DNA from: Pardosa pseudoannulata
Taxonomy: Eukaryota; Arthropoda; Arachnida; Araneae; Lycosidae
Assembly (NCBI GenBank): GCA_032207245.1
Contig: CM063510.1
Coordinates: 49,041,595-49,105,594 of the forward strand
Reading direction: 5' to 3'
Length of the DNA: 64,000 nt
The notes beneath the pieces are model-generated. The model worked only from the letters and a program-made list of their open reading frames with translations. It did not search any database and was not told where the DNA came from. The translations under genes were made by a program, and so were the position numbers. Of the stretch, positions 46,301 through 58,337 are shown in pieces (within the stretch, counting starts at the first letter, position 1; the number at the start of each line of letters is the position of its first letter).

Positions 46301-48553
46301 CCTCATTTTGTGGTTGGGAATCTAAACATATTTAAACAAAAAGTAGAACAAACTAAAAGGTATAGATTTGCAAGCTAGAGAAATCACCTATTTACAGAAA
46401 ATCGAACGATAATTACTTTAGAGTTTTATAATCAGTAAAAATAGTATTGAATTGCATTTCATGTCAATACAGCTTATTATATCTTCTTAAATTGGCATGA
46501 TTCACTTCCTTGTGTCATGGAAAACCTGATCATAGGCCAGATGAGTTTGTCCAGATTACGTCTGCGACAATGACGAATCGGTGTCGTTTATTGTGAAGGA
46601 GAATTCAGCATTGTCAATAAAGGTTTATTTCACTTAAAATCCCTCCAAACTATATTAATAGATTAATCATCAGATCTTTTTTGGAGGAAATTTGTTATGG
46701 TGTTGAATTGAATTGAAAATCATTGGAACACTCTTTTATTTGCTGTTTTATCGTTACATTAAGACGAATAAGAATATAATCAACATTTGTAATAATACAT
46801 TTATTGAAATGTTATCCTCATAGGTTATTTTAAATATATAATTCTTTTCATAGCAGCAATTTTGAATCCTGATACGTAATTGTACAATATTTTGCAACAG
46901 AAAAATTCAAGACTGTCAAGTATTTGCCTCGTTTATTTATGTTAAGTCTTATTTTACACTTTCTCTTGTTTTTTCCCGAAAGAAAGAACGAGTTTGGAAC
47001 CATGGTTGAATTATGAAAACTACGTGACATGCAAGTAACGTAGCTTAGTTTTGAAATGATTTTAACGAGAAGGGATTTGCAGAATAAGTTATAACATAAT
47101 TTAGCTCGCGTGCTAAAATTACATCTCTTGCAACAAAAATTACGCGGATTCCGATATAATTACTCTGGGAGTTCTAACTTGCTGAGAAGAAATTGATTGC
47201 GAACTATATGCTTTGCAACATTAATTATTTTATTAATACGAGTACTCAAATTTGATGGATTATACAAGAAAAAAGTAAAACTAACCGATTTGTATGCATA
47301 TAATGTATGCATGTATTATATTGTATTTCACAAGCTTGAACATAATTTACTTATCTAATTAGTTTCTAAACTGGTATTTGTTCCCTAGATTTTTCTAAAA
47401 TACACGACGTTTTGTCTAAAGAATTTAGATCATAGACCATATAAATTTGAATTCTCGATCCAAAGAACACTTTTTCCTAGAAAAAAAAACAAGCCAAAAT
47501 CTTAAAAGCTTAGAATTTTTTAAGATTTTGGTGTCATTTATTTAATTTTTCCTTTTTGTTTTTCACTTTTTTTAACGTTTAAAGTCACCCCTAATTTGGG
47601 CCTAATATCTATGTATATTTTAATGTGAAATTAGTTGGCACTTGTTCTGCATAATTTGTTGGTTTTCTGTCTTTTAACTCTGATTTTTATTGCATCTCTC
47701 ACTAGCCTGTCTGTCTTCAATTTTTTTTCTATTTAAGATATATTTCGCATTTATTGTTACTCAATTTTACAAACTGATATAAACAGAAATAAAATAGTTT
47801 TAAAGTATAAAAGTAGATAGTTCCTTTTAATTTTTTTTAATCCTATAGGAACTCATGATATTTTTCAGATATTTGCAAAATGTAGAATAATGATTCAAAA
47901 CCTTTTTTTGCCAAATAATGCTTGTTTTTTAGTGTCCAATAAATATAGTTTGTGTATTTCCTTTGTTCTCTCTAAACAAGTTTCCTTTTCTGATAAGCTA
48001 TGTGGCAATCGACATTTTAGGATTTTTCTAGCCTGGCACATAAATTTACATTTTCGGTAGGTTCATCGATTGAAATCATGACAAACAACTTTTATCTAAA
48101 GCTTCACTTGACAGGATTGAGTTTACATGTGATACTAAATAAATTTATCACCATGAAATTTTCATTTTTAAACCCTTGCACAAAGTAAAGGAAGAATTGT
48201 AGTCGAGAAATATTTAAGTGTTGATATTTTAATGGTAATACTCATTTTGAACATTATTGTATAAATTTTGAGAAGTTTCAGTGACACGTGTCTATGCACT
48301 GGTAGTTTTGAAAATTAATAAAGAAACGAACCACTCTATAACTTTATTTAGAATATAGGTATTAGCTTACAACTTTAATTACGGTAATATGAAAACTACA
48401 GTCTATAGAATAAATTAACAATATAAAACATTTTGTTTATAAAGTTAAACTTAACTGTTTTAGAAGTAGATGGGTGAAATTATAATTATTTAGTTACAAA
48501 AATAACCTTACTGTGGAGTTATACAAATGATGGAAGTTTATTTTATAGAAAAT

Positions 48554-48598
<45 letters not shown>

Positions 48599-49280
48599 AC
48601 ACAGAGAGAGATGAATCTTAACTGTTAAGTAGAATTTACATACAAAGCGACATAATGTAACTTGAAATTTTTTTTATTAATTAGTTTGTTTTTATTGTAA
48701 TCAATTCAGAGAGATAATTTCATCATTTTATCACATGAAACAAGTCTTGAAGATCTCACATTTCCGTATTTCGTATTCCGGATTTTCGTATAATTGTATT
48801 AACTGTTTCAAAATTTACGATTGGTCAAATCAGACAATTTTAACAGACTTTTAAGCACCGATTTCCTTTGACGAACAGTCATTTCTCAGCTAAACTATCA
48901 GTTAACTTTTCATCATCCGCTTTTTAAAGCCAAGTGAATGAATTTTCAAATTTTTTATATTTTTGTCAAGCTAAACTAGGAGTAGATGGTAGCACTAAAC
49001 ATTATTTATTTTTTGTTAGTGAACCATACTTATTTAAACTTGTTTTACATGGAAAAGTTAAATATTCCATTTTTTTACTGATGACCCCAAATAAAAGAAC
49101 ATATGCGAAATGTACTTAAAAATTTAACTATTTATTTATTGCACCAAATACTTATAATTATTTATTATAATTCTTATATGATTAAAATTTTAAAAAGCGT
49201 TATTTTCGCGCTGAACAAGAGGATTTTTTGTAAATACCCCCTCCCCCTAATACACTCTTAATAAACCTAAAAAGAAAATA
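46301..49280. other. No gene seen; scattered short repeats
   Basis: AT-rich. 48237-48300 shares AATACTCATTTTGAACATT and GTGTCTATGCA-type strings with the family at 26319. A (TA)n tract lies at 48557-48597. No coding block recognised. Confidence 0.45.
48557..48597. repeat. (TA)n microsatellite
   Basis: About 40 bases of TA followed by CACACAGAGAGAGA. Confidence 0.95.
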
Positions 49281-50080
49281 TAGGGTGTTTCATATTTAAT
49301 GGGACAAAAAGAATAGCGCAGTGTGACTGCCGTAATGGATTTATTTAGCCGAAACAAATTTATTCTGCAACTACAATTATACAAGTTTTATTTGGCAATA
49401 GGGAAAAATTATCGAATGACGAAATCGCCACTAGAGGCGCTGTTAAACAAAATGTCGTCCATGCAGGAGCTAGCGTACTGCGTTTTCGAATATGCCAAAA
49501 CCTCCTCGGTAATTGTATGCAAATACATTTTCTCTGGTTCATTTTTCTTTGCTGAAAAATCGATTAATGGGGACATTTGCCAAAACATGCTATCTGAGTG
49601 CTCCCTCAGCTGGAGGAAGCTGTTCCTGATTTCATTTTGAAGCAAGATAATGCTCCCCCACTTTGGAATAAAAACGTACGTGAGTTCCTGAACGGACGTC
49701 TACACCATCGCTGGATTGGCCGTGCTGGGCCACAGGATTTGACATGTCTTCATTGGCTGCCGTGATCACCAGATCTAACTCCCTGTAACTTTTTTCTCTG
49801 GGGTTTCGTTAAAGACTAGGTGTTTGTGCGTCCACTTACTCAGGACTTAAAGAAACTGAAGCAGCGGATAACTGCAGTATTGAACTCCATCACTAGGGAT
49901 ATGCTATCACCAGTGTGGCAGGAGCTTGATTGCTGTGTAGACATTTGTCGTGCACATATTGAACACCTGTAGAAACTTGAATAAATGTAGTTTTGAGGTA
50001 AATTTGAATTTTCTAAATATATTAATTAAAACGTTCACAATCATGTTTTCTTTTTGTCCCATTCAATATGAAACACCCTG
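49281..50080 (+). mobile_element. Mariner-type transposon, internally deleted
   Basis: The right end, reverse complemented, CAGGGTGTTTCATATTGAAT then GGGACAAAAAG matches the left end TAGGGTGTTTCATATTTAAT then GGGACAAAAAG over about 31 bases. TA flanks both ends. Coding remnants: KMSSMQELAYCVFEYAKTSS (N-terminal block), then directly FFFAEKSINGDICQNML, KQDNAPPLW (second Asp kept), SPDLTPCNFFLWGFVKD (third Asp changed to Asn) and LTQDLKKLKQRITAV...IEHL and a stop. The middle, including the first catalytic Asp, is missing, leaving 800 bp instead of about 1.3 kb. Stops inside the C-terminal part. Non-autonomous. Confidence 0.82.
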
Positions 50081-50638
50081 TATATACATGCATATATTGA
50101 ACATTTATATAGTTCATCAGTAACATTTATGATTAATTTCCTTAAATTTCAAAGAATTCTTAAGCGTCCTTTATACAGTTCAGTTATAAAATCTCTTAAA
50201 TCTAATCCTTTGTGAAAGATTGGGAAAGTGTAGCAAGAGTGTTTACTCAATTACATTGTACATATTTTAAAACAGCGGAAATGATAAAAATTACATAACC
50301 TCTTAAATTAAATTTAGGACTGCACGATTATGTATTAACTCTTAGATTCTGTAATCTTTGAATCTCAAATTAATTTGAGAATGCGATGTATGTAATTACT
50401 TCTGTGATGAATTTATAATATGATTATTCAAAGATTACATATTATCATTCTGTGTTATGGAATTTAATTAAAAGCTCAACATAGTTTTTGGAATAAAGAT
50501 TACAGAAAGATAACCGACAAAGAAAATCCCTTGGAATTTTCAATAAAAATGAAATGATTAAGTTATTAGATAATATTATTACAAGTGTACATTAGTTTAT
50601 ATAAAATGTAATTATTAATATATATTATGCTACATGTA
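50081..50638. other. No gene seen
   Basis: AT-rich; nothing recognised. Confidence 0.4.
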
Positions 50639-50745
50639 TACACAGTCGAACCTCTATTTAATGAACATGTATTTTGCGAATTTCTACGTAAAGGAACCTC
50701 TAAATAACGTAGTGTATCCTCTATTTGACGAACTTTTTCCTATGA
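50639..50745. mobile_element. Pogo/Tigger-type end fragment
   Basis: ACACAGTCGAACCTCTATTT followed by AATGAAC, TCTAAATAACG and CTCTATTTGACGAAC, repeated terminal motifs like those of pogo-type MITEs (compare CAGTAGAACCTCGATTATC at 63548). The right end is not found before the (TA)n tract. Confidence 0.45.
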
Positions 50746-50958
50746 TTTAATTTTTTTTATTCTTCTTTCATTTTTTAAACATTTTAGGGTATCTAAAATT
50801 TATTATTTTTTTAAAAAATAATATGACCAATAACCTTAAACCGGTTATAAAACAAAATTTTAATATAGAATTTTTTTAAACTAAAAATTCCGGGTATTTC
50901 TACTCAGCTTATTTCTTGCTTTATTTTTGTTTTCCTCGAAGATTTCGTTTGTGATGGG

Positions 50959-50969
<11 letters not shown>

Positions 50970-51016
<47 letters not shown>
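50970..51016. repeat. (TA)n microsatellite
   Basis: About 47 bases of TA that abruptly truncates the Tc1 element to its right. Confidence 0.97.
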
Positions 51017-51018
<2 letters not shown>

Positions 51019-51820
51019 TTCATGGCTGTAGCAATCATGGTCTTCTCTACCACAACCACGGGTCCCAGAGACACCCAAGAGAACTTCTCTCAAAGCATAG
51101 TACCGCCGCCACCGGCCTGTGTATGACCTACTGTACATTGATTGCGCAATTGTTCGCCTGGAAGACGGCGTATCCTGACACGGCCATCGGCGTGATGAAT
51201 GATAAACCGTGATCCATCTGACCAGGCAACTCCCTCCCACTGATCCATGGACCAGTCGCGATATTCCCGGTCACAGCGTAGGCGCAGTTGGCGATGACGT
51301 TTGGTCAGCAAAGGCACACGAGTGGGACGTTTGCTGCGTATCCCCATATCCAACAGTGTCTGCTGAAGTGTGTTCCGATACTATTCTACTTGGTCCTGCA
51401 TTGTATTGTGTTGTCGGCAGAGCCACTGACTGGATCCGGTTTTGCTTCACCATGCAAAACAGTCTCCGATGAACTTTTTCTTTGATAACGTATGGACTTC
51501 CAACACCGTGTCGTCTACTGCTGGTTTCACCGTCATTCATCCACTTTGCATAAGTACTAACAACTGTAGATTGCGAACAACCCACGAGTCGTGCAGTTTC
51601 GGAAATACTTGTTCCGAGCATTACAATCTGCCCTCTATCAAAATCACTTAGATCTGCAGCCTTTCCCATTACACACAGAAGTAAGTGAAAGAATGGTTCT
51701 TCAGACTCTCCAGCAGCAGTTAAATACCACTTCTTCCTGATCACGTGCCTTCCACGTCATCCAGGCGAGTTCATTGCAAAATGTAGGGGTGGTCATAATG
51801 TTTGGGCTCTTGAGTGTATA
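51017..51820 (-). mobile_element. Tc1-like transposon, 3'-truncated at (TA)n
   Basis: Minus-strand element whose left end CACTCAAGAGCCCAAACATT (ending near 51820) matches the element at 20971. The head is better preserved than there: MGKAADLSDFDRGQIVM, then TARLVGCSQSTVVSTYAKW (helix-turn-helix) and HGVGSPYVIKEKVHRR. In another frame follow LLTKRHRQLRLRCDREYRDW, VAWSDGSRFIIHHADGRVR (first catalytic Asp) and GGGGTML. Sequence stops at the microsatellite, so the second and third acids are absent. At least one frameshift near 51300-51350. Confidence 0.85.
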
Positions 51821-52905
51821 TAAATAGAGATATCTATATTAAAAGTATGGATAATTTCTTCTTTGATGGTATATAGTGCTTATCAATTTAAAACATTTTA
51901 TGTACTTTAAAAGGTAAATCTTTACTTAATTAACTTGGTATGCACTGGATTTTAGAGATTTAGAGTATTTTTTAAACATATGTACAGCATTTTATATTAG
52001 AATATATTTTTTACAAGAATGGTGACTTTCACCTTTCATTTTTATATCTCATTTAAGGAGAAAGTGATCGCAAAACTAATTTATCATGTTTTTTTTGTTT
52101 ATTCAATTGAAATTTAAACTTGATTTAAATTTTTTTTTAATATAAAGTTGTTTAAATACCTTTTATATTCATTCATATATTTTTAATTTTATTTTTTACA
52201 TGTTGTTTTATTTATTTTTTTTTTTTTTATTTTTTTTTTGATATTTTATAATTATTTTAATATTTTGTTGGGTAATATTTTTGTAATGTGTAATAAATAT
52301 AAAATTTTTTTATCGTTTATCTTAGATTTTTAATAACAAAAATTCTTTCAGGCATTATTTACTTTATTATTTTTTTTTTTTTTAAAAATTTTTTTTATTT
52401 TTTTATAATTACATTTTGTAAAGAATTTTTTTTAAAATTTGTTTTTTAAATTTGTTATTTAAAAGATCGGTTTTTTACAGGTTTTGGTTTGGTTCTGAGA
52501 TTAGTTACTGTTTAAAGATTTTTGTTTTAAGGTTTTTTTATATTATAATTAAATTTTATTTTTTTATTTAATATTTTTTTATTATTTATACAAATGGATT
52601 AATTTTAAAAATACTCTTCCTCTTTAGTCATAAATATTTGTTTTGTTTCAAAATTCTTTTTATTTTTTAATTTTTTTTAATTTAATATATTTTAGTTTTA
52701 TGTATTTAGTATTTGTTCTTAGAACGAGTATTTCTAGTTAAAATGTAGAGTATAATTTTATTTGCAATTTTCGCAAAACTGAACTTAAGTATTCGTTTTA
52801 AAATGGTTTATTTTATTTGAAACAACTTTTTAAACCAGAAGCACATTTCTTAATATGTAATCCAGCAAATTAATAACTGCCGGTCATAATAAATTTATAA
52901 AGCCC
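51821..52905. other. No gene seen; extremely T-rich
   Basis: Between about 52080 and 52700 the plus strand is dominated by T runs with A (long TTTTATTTTTTT stretches). No repeat ends or coding block seen. Confidence 0.5.
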
Positions 52906-53721
52906 CTGTTGTTTTTACTTTCCTGGGTTACTGGGCAAGGAGAAGCCTAATCAGCTAGCAATAATAAAGATGCAGTGAGATGCAGTTGGGTCACATTGAA
53001 GAGAACGGCACACAAGTCCAAGTCTAATTGAAATTTTATTTAAGAGCTGCTGGAAAAGGACAACTTCCCTACTCAGTGGCAGACGAGAGAATGTACACGA
53101 AAACAAGTACTGGAACAGAGTTGGACCCCAAAGCAAGACAAAGAGGAAATATTTCAAAGAGAAACGGAAACTTAGTCAATGGTGAGTGGACATAAAATTT
53201 ACACCTATTGCATAGAATGCTTTGGGAAATAAATGGGCTGGAAGAATTTTAAGTCGAGGGCACTCCTTTGACTAAGACATTTCGTGGCTGGGAAAATAGA
53301 TTTTAAGGAATTAGAATGGGAGAGAGAAAGTTTTTAAAGAGATATTAAAGTGAGATAATTTTCATATATATGATATGGACGAGTGGTTAAGTCATGGAAG
53401 GTACATTTCATTTCACATATAAAAAATTCTTTATTGTAATCCTTCTGTCCATAGCTATGCCCTTTAGAAATCCTTTGTTATCATAATTTGCCACGGCAAG
53501 CGTGCAGGATATTATCAGTCCGAGTTCCCTCTCAGAACTGACTCTTTTGGCCTTGCTACCTCAGCAAATTCTTATGTCTACTTCCACGTTAGCTCTTTTA
53601 GCATGTATAGTTTCGCTTGTGGGTGTGTCTTTCTTCTATTACGTTGTCGTTAATGAGTTCTAACTATTCTTATTATAACTCGCTTAATTCTTAACCCCCA
53701 TTTTTTAACCTCACACACACA
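52906..53721 (-). repeat. Unclassified long repeat, most complete copy
   Basis: First half (52906-53370) aligns with 5402-5895; second half (53375-53713) shares its ending with 36500-36568. Only a few TA units lie between them here. Read on the minus strand it starts TGTGAGGTTAAAAAATGGGG and contains ACAATAAAG and TTAAATAAAATTTCAATTAGA (polyadenylation-like). It ends near CCCAGGAAAGTAAAAACAACA, so it has TG...CA termini about 810 bp apart. LTR is the best guess; no coding or duplication evidence. Confidence 0.45.
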
Positions 53722-53902
<181 letters not shown>

Positions 53903-54227
53903 GAGTGTGTGTTTGTGTGTGTGTTAAGTGTGGAATTTTAAAGACAAAAATTAAAGCATTAATTAATAAAAAGAGAGCGAACTCTCTTCCATGCATAAAA
54001 ATGTTGGAGTAAAACTTTACTATTTAAGGACAAAGCGCTCCAATTTTTTAAAATAAAAAGTAAATCTTGTGAGCAGGTGACGTGCTGTCGGACTTAGTCT
54101 GTTTTTGGAAAATAAAAGATTTAATTTGGCTTATGACATTCGATGAAAACTTTTGGATTACTTTGCTTTTTTTTATCATGCTCTGTGCCTTATATATATA
54201 TATATCAGAGAATAAGACAGTAAAGAT

Positions 54228-54551
54228 TTAGAGATATGCTGTGAAAGAAATCAAAACGCGATTTAAAAAAGGTAAACGATTAGGTTTTTCTAAGTCTATA
54301 GTTTTATTCGTCTGTTGAAATATATACCTATCAGCTATAAGGTCTTTCGCTTTAGAAATAAATTCTTGGGACAGAAGGGTTTTATAAATATTTATTTGTA
54401 AGTGTTTGTCTCTTATTCCAACAAGTGGAATATATTTATCAAAGGACCATGAAAAATAGTGGAATCCCAAAATAAGTAAAGAAGAAATATTTGACGTTTC
54501 TTCATATCTATTCTTTACGATTCCGGAGATAAAATGAGTAGCATTAAACAT
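54228..54551 (-). CDS. Unassigned 107-codon open frame
   Basis: An uninterrupted minus-strand frame of 107 residues beginning MFNATHFISG and ending SFTAYL. It sits between the (TA)n tract ending near 53898 and a reversed SINE tail at 54614. Composition is mixed rather than low complexity, with charged and aromatic residues spread along it and no obvious membrane segment or known motif. I do not recognise a family. It may be an exon, a transposon relic or a chance frame. Confidence 0.2.
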   Translation of the reverse strand: MFNATHFISGIVKNRYEETSNISSLLILGFHYFSWSFDKYIPLVGIRDKHLQINIYKTLLSQEFISKAKDLIADRYIFQQTNKTIDLEKPNRLPFLNRVLISFTAYL

Positions 54552-54613
54552 TAAGAATGGCCGTCCTTCTTAATATTTAGATATACGATTTTGTTATCTA
54601 AACAGTGACAACT

Positions 54614-54664
54614 GTTTGGTTTGGTATGGTTAGAGCGCTTCGGCCTACTGATTTGCTACATTAG
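54614..54664 (-). repeat. tRNA-derived SINE, 3' tail only, reversed
   Basis: TTTGGTTTGGTATGGTTAGAGCGCT then CGGCCTACTGATTTGCTACA, the reverse complement of the family tail (TTGC..AGTAG.CCG..AGCGCTC..AACCA). Confidence 0.5.
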
Positions 54665-55049
54665 AGTTCAGCAGTAAGAGAAGTCAATTTTTTTTTAATA
54701 TTTTCTTGTTTTTATTAATAATTTCAAAATTTTGTCAATTTCTTATATTGTATACTCGGTTTGATTATCGAAGTTCTAGTTGGTTTCATGCCCTAAATTT
54801 TAAGCTCATTAGACAGTTCCAGACAGTATATACATACCCAGAGAGTTATTTAGATAAGATCTGAGATAAGCAGCTTTCTAGTCTGAGGTCGGATAGTGCA
54901 TTTCCGCTGTTCCATTGTAGTATACTGTCTTTTTGTATACTGTGTTCTGATTTTGGACATGCTATATTTTCTGATTAGTAATACTGATCACGACTGCTGA
55001 TGATTTTAAAAAAATTCTTTGTTTTGTATTTGAAAGTCCGTTTTACCCA

Positions 55050-55223
55050 GCCGAACGATGGCCGAATGGTTAGAGTTCTGGCCTTTAGAAGCGGAGTTCG
55101 GGGGTTCGAATCCCACAATGGCATGGATGTTCCTATCCGTTTGGAATCGGCTTTAAGCTATAGGGCCCGGTCTCATTAGCCCTCGTGTTGCAAAAAGTAG
55201 ACCGTAGCTCTCCAAACCAAACC
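55050..55223 (+). repeat. tRNA-derived SINE, full length
   Basis: The copy closest to consensus at the 5' end: GCCGAACGATGGCCGAATGG (A box), GGGGGTTCGAATCCCACAA (perfect B box), CATGGATGTTCCTATCCG, CGGCTTTAAGCTATAGGG, TCATTAGCCCTCGTGTTGC and AGCTCTCCAAACCAAACC. Possible short duplication TTTTACCCA / TTTTATCCA. Confidence 0.92.
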
Positions 55224-55737
55224 ATTTTATCCATGAACCAGTAAGCTCACAACAATATCAACAAGAAATCATTCCAATGTTACATAATTAGGAAATTATA
55301 CCATATATCTTTGTTTGCTAAGTTATTGAGCAGTTCTGTATTTTGATCTATAATGACTAACATAAAGCATACGTCTTATATATCAAGATTATGAAGCTAG
55401 CCGATTATTGAGTCACTTTTCTTACCTGTCGTCATTTTTTTTATATTTAATGACTTTCGTGCTTTTTTTAACAAAGACTAAATGACCGTAATAGGTCAAC
55501 ACAATTATTGTATGTTAATTTTTGTATGTTTAACAATTTTTGTATGTTTAACAGTTTTTGTATGTTTATGACTTTAAAAATCGGACGTTTTTAATGTTTT
55601 CTTTAAACAGTCGGTTTTACCGAAGGAAACCACCCCGATAGTTTGGGGTGCTGTAAAATATTGCAAATCTATTCATAATTTTGTAATATTTTACAGTATC
55701 TTTAGGAATTACATCAGTGATTCCTAATGTGTATGTA

Positions 55738-55888
55738 CCGAACGTTCTCTGCTTTTGGTAACGGAGTTCGTAGGTTTCAATCTCACTGCTATCATAGATG
55801 TTCGTAGCCATTCTGAATCGGCTTTAAGCAGTAGGTGTTGGTATCCTTAGTCTTTGTGTAGCAAAGCCATAGCGCTTTCAACCAATCA
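55738..55888 (+). repeat. tRNA-derived SINE, near full length, A box lost
   Basis: CCGAACGTTCTCTGCTTTTGG (the A-box region is deleted), GTAGGTTTCAATCTCAC (B box), GTTCGTAGCCATTCTG, CGGCTTTAAGCAGTAGG and AGCGCTTTCAACCAATC. Confidence 0.75.
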
Positions 55889-55934
55889 ACTTACAGTGTA
55901 TGGTGCAAAGAACCTGTGAAGACATGCACTAAGA

Positions 55935-56573
55935 TATAAACACTACATTTACGGATGTTGATCATATACCTATTTTTACTGAAGTGAGCCAATTTGACTC
56001 ATACAAGAAAATTTAGTTAAGTTTTTTGCAAAGAAAATAGTTCCAAATTAATTTAAATAAAATGTTTATTATAAAAAATTCGTGGAAAACATTTTTTACA
56101 TATAAAATCTGTTTTTGAAACACATTTTCCGCAAACATTTCTATTACATTTAGTACAATGATTTCTACATCTGTTTCTTTTGCATGATTGTTGAACTTTA
56201 AAATTCTTGGAATGGAATTGTTCTCTGCTTCTTCTCTATATTTACTTCTTAGATCTTCATACAATTGGAAAATAAAATCTTTTCATGAAATATTTACTTG
56301 AGTCGACCAATAAATTTCATGTTATGCGATTAACTGTTAAATAATTCTGTGAGTCAAATTGGCTTACAACCGTGACAATAGGTATACTACATTTGATAAT
56401 GCGAAATGAAGGGGTCTGCTGGGAAGAGGAATAAAAACTTACATATATTTTATTACTTAACTAAAAACCAACGTATGTTTTTGAAAAGTGATATTAAAGA
56501 TTTATATATATATAGTGATCAAATTTTTAATGAGTCAAATTGTCTCGGTCTGTAAATCTAGTGTTACGCATAA
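55935..56573 (-). mobile_element. piggyBac-like element with Cys-rich C-terminus, deletion derivative
   Basis: The left end TAAACACTACATTTACGGA, followed by ATATACCTA and GAGCCAATTTGACTCA, resembles the inverted right end: reverse complement of 56527-56569 reads TAACACTAGATTTACAGACC then GAGACAATTTGACTCATT. On the minus strand a frame encodes C-K-R-N-R-C-R-N-H-C-T-K-C, NVCGKC and FICKKCF, ending at FYNKHFI and a stop (about 56190 down to 56057). This is the cysteine-rich zinc-binding tail typical of piggyBac transposases. Upstream YEDLRSKYREEAENNS is in a frame shifted by one base. The DDD catalytic domain is absent. Confidence 0.6.
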
Positions 56574-57899
56574 TTGAACAAAATATCACTGTAAAAAATA
56601 TAAATAGTTAAATATGTAGAATTTTCCTCAAGGTTTGATTTTTATTTTACTAAACTAAAAAACTAAATATATAATATTATATAAGTATATAACCTAACAA
56701 TACACATTCTGCAGTTTCTTTTTCTTATCTGTATTACACAGAAGATGATAAATTTTTCATATTGTTTGTAAATGGAAAGAAATACATTTTTATCTAGAGA
56801 TGCGCCGATCTTACTCATCAGTTATACTGAAAGTTCAGTTCTTTACCCAACAGCGTTGTTTTTTTGAAGAAATCTTTTCCCTATAACAGTAATGGGGTGA
56901 AGGGATCTGTTTACTTTAACAAATGGAGGGCATCCATCACTATGACATCATACTTGATACTGAAACTTCTTGGTTTTTTTTTTCTCATGGCTTCAACACG
57001 ATGAAAGGCTGTTGCCAGTTTGTTTATGAAAGCTTTTATATGATAAAAATACACATAAGAGCAGTTTTACAGGAAGTCCTTTTTATTCCTTCGAGCTGCC
57101 GCATTTTTTAAACATTTTGATAATGACGCTTTTAAACATTTTTTTATTCCGTAAAAAAGGTAATGACTGGTCTTGTTGATTTTAAAGACTTCGAAAGAAT
57201 TCCCCATATTTTTCAAAATTTAAGTATCGATTGATTATGCGTAAAAAAAATTTGTTTTGTAAGCGTTTATGTTTTTCTCTTGACTTGTTTACTATTTTAT
57301 TAAAATCTACAAAAACGGAAAAACTTTTTATCTTTATTTGACATGAAAATTGGTTATCTAATTATTATAATTTACTTTTCAGAATAAAAGGGAGTTTTCT
57401 TTGTAAAGAAATACTCGAAATAAAATAATTTGCTGCTAAGGATATAAATTATGATCATAATATAAAAAGAACTATAAATAGTTCCAAACATGTAGATTCC
57501 TTATTTTTATGCATTACTATCAACACACACGGCATTGATTTTACTAAGATTTAAAAAATAACAATTTATGATTTTCTTATTTAATATAAATTAATATTTA
57601 TTAAATATATATGAATATCATATATTAATATATACTTATACTTAAAATTATTATTATATACTAATATTAAGTATTTTTTTAAAGTTAAAGAGAGACAATT
57701 CAAAATTTTTACAACTATATTACTAAAATTATATATTGCTGTAATAATATTCAATACGTTGACGTCTAACCTTTTAAATTTTCTAAGACTCTATGAAAGT
57801 ATATGAGTTGCTTAGAGCACAAAATAATTTGTTATTCTCAATTTAGGGTTTTTCTTATGCTTAGTATTTTGCTTCTAGAACAGTTTGAAAGATAGGTCA
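56574..57899. other. No gene seen
   Basis: AT-rich, nothing recognised. TTAATATTTATTAAATATATATGAATATC near 57590 is locally palindromic. Confidence 0.4.
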
Positions 57900-58337
57900 T
57901 TCAACCCTCTGGAGTCTGATTTATTTTTCGTTTGCTTGTGTTATATCTGAGATTTTATGTAAATGTGGATGATAATATCTAGTAATTTTATGAATGTAGG
58001 TTGTGCTTTTTTAAGTTAAGGGTCGAGACATATGTGTCCAAGTACGCTTTTTAGGTGCGACATATAAAACCTAGTAGACATGAAAATAATTTTATTTACA
58101 GTGAAAAATGTTTAAAAAGATGTAAAATATTACCGCAGATAATAAAGAAGGAAGCAGTTTTTGATGAAGAGGTATATTACACATTGGACAAAAAGTTCTG
58201 ATTTATGAATGAAAAACTCGTGATGGCTGAATGGTTCGTAAACCAATACTTTCACACAGTGCATTAAAAGACTACTTTGTTTGTGTATAATGGACATGAT
58301 ACATATGTGGGACACATATGGGACTTCAAAGGGTTAA
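57900..58337. mobile_element. piggyBac-like MITE, family 4
   Basis: Left TTCAACCCTCTGGAGTCTGA and right (reverse complement) TTAACCCTTTGAAGTCCCAT are inverted with about 14 of 18 matches. TTAA is intact on the right (58334-58337) and altered on the left. Internal ACATATGTG palindromes (58028 region and 58303-58318). No transposase frame. Confidence 0.5.

Noticed and set aside
55050..55125. A tRNA gene from the perfect B box and A-box-like head
   Set aside because: The same head occurs about 16 times attached to one non-tRNA body and a CCAAA tail, and most copies are mutated; it is a SINE head, not a tRNA gene.
58200..58250. Another SINE head (GTGATGGCTGAATGGTTCG)
   Set aside because: Only the A-box-like string matches; there is no B box or body, and it lies inside a TTAA MITE.
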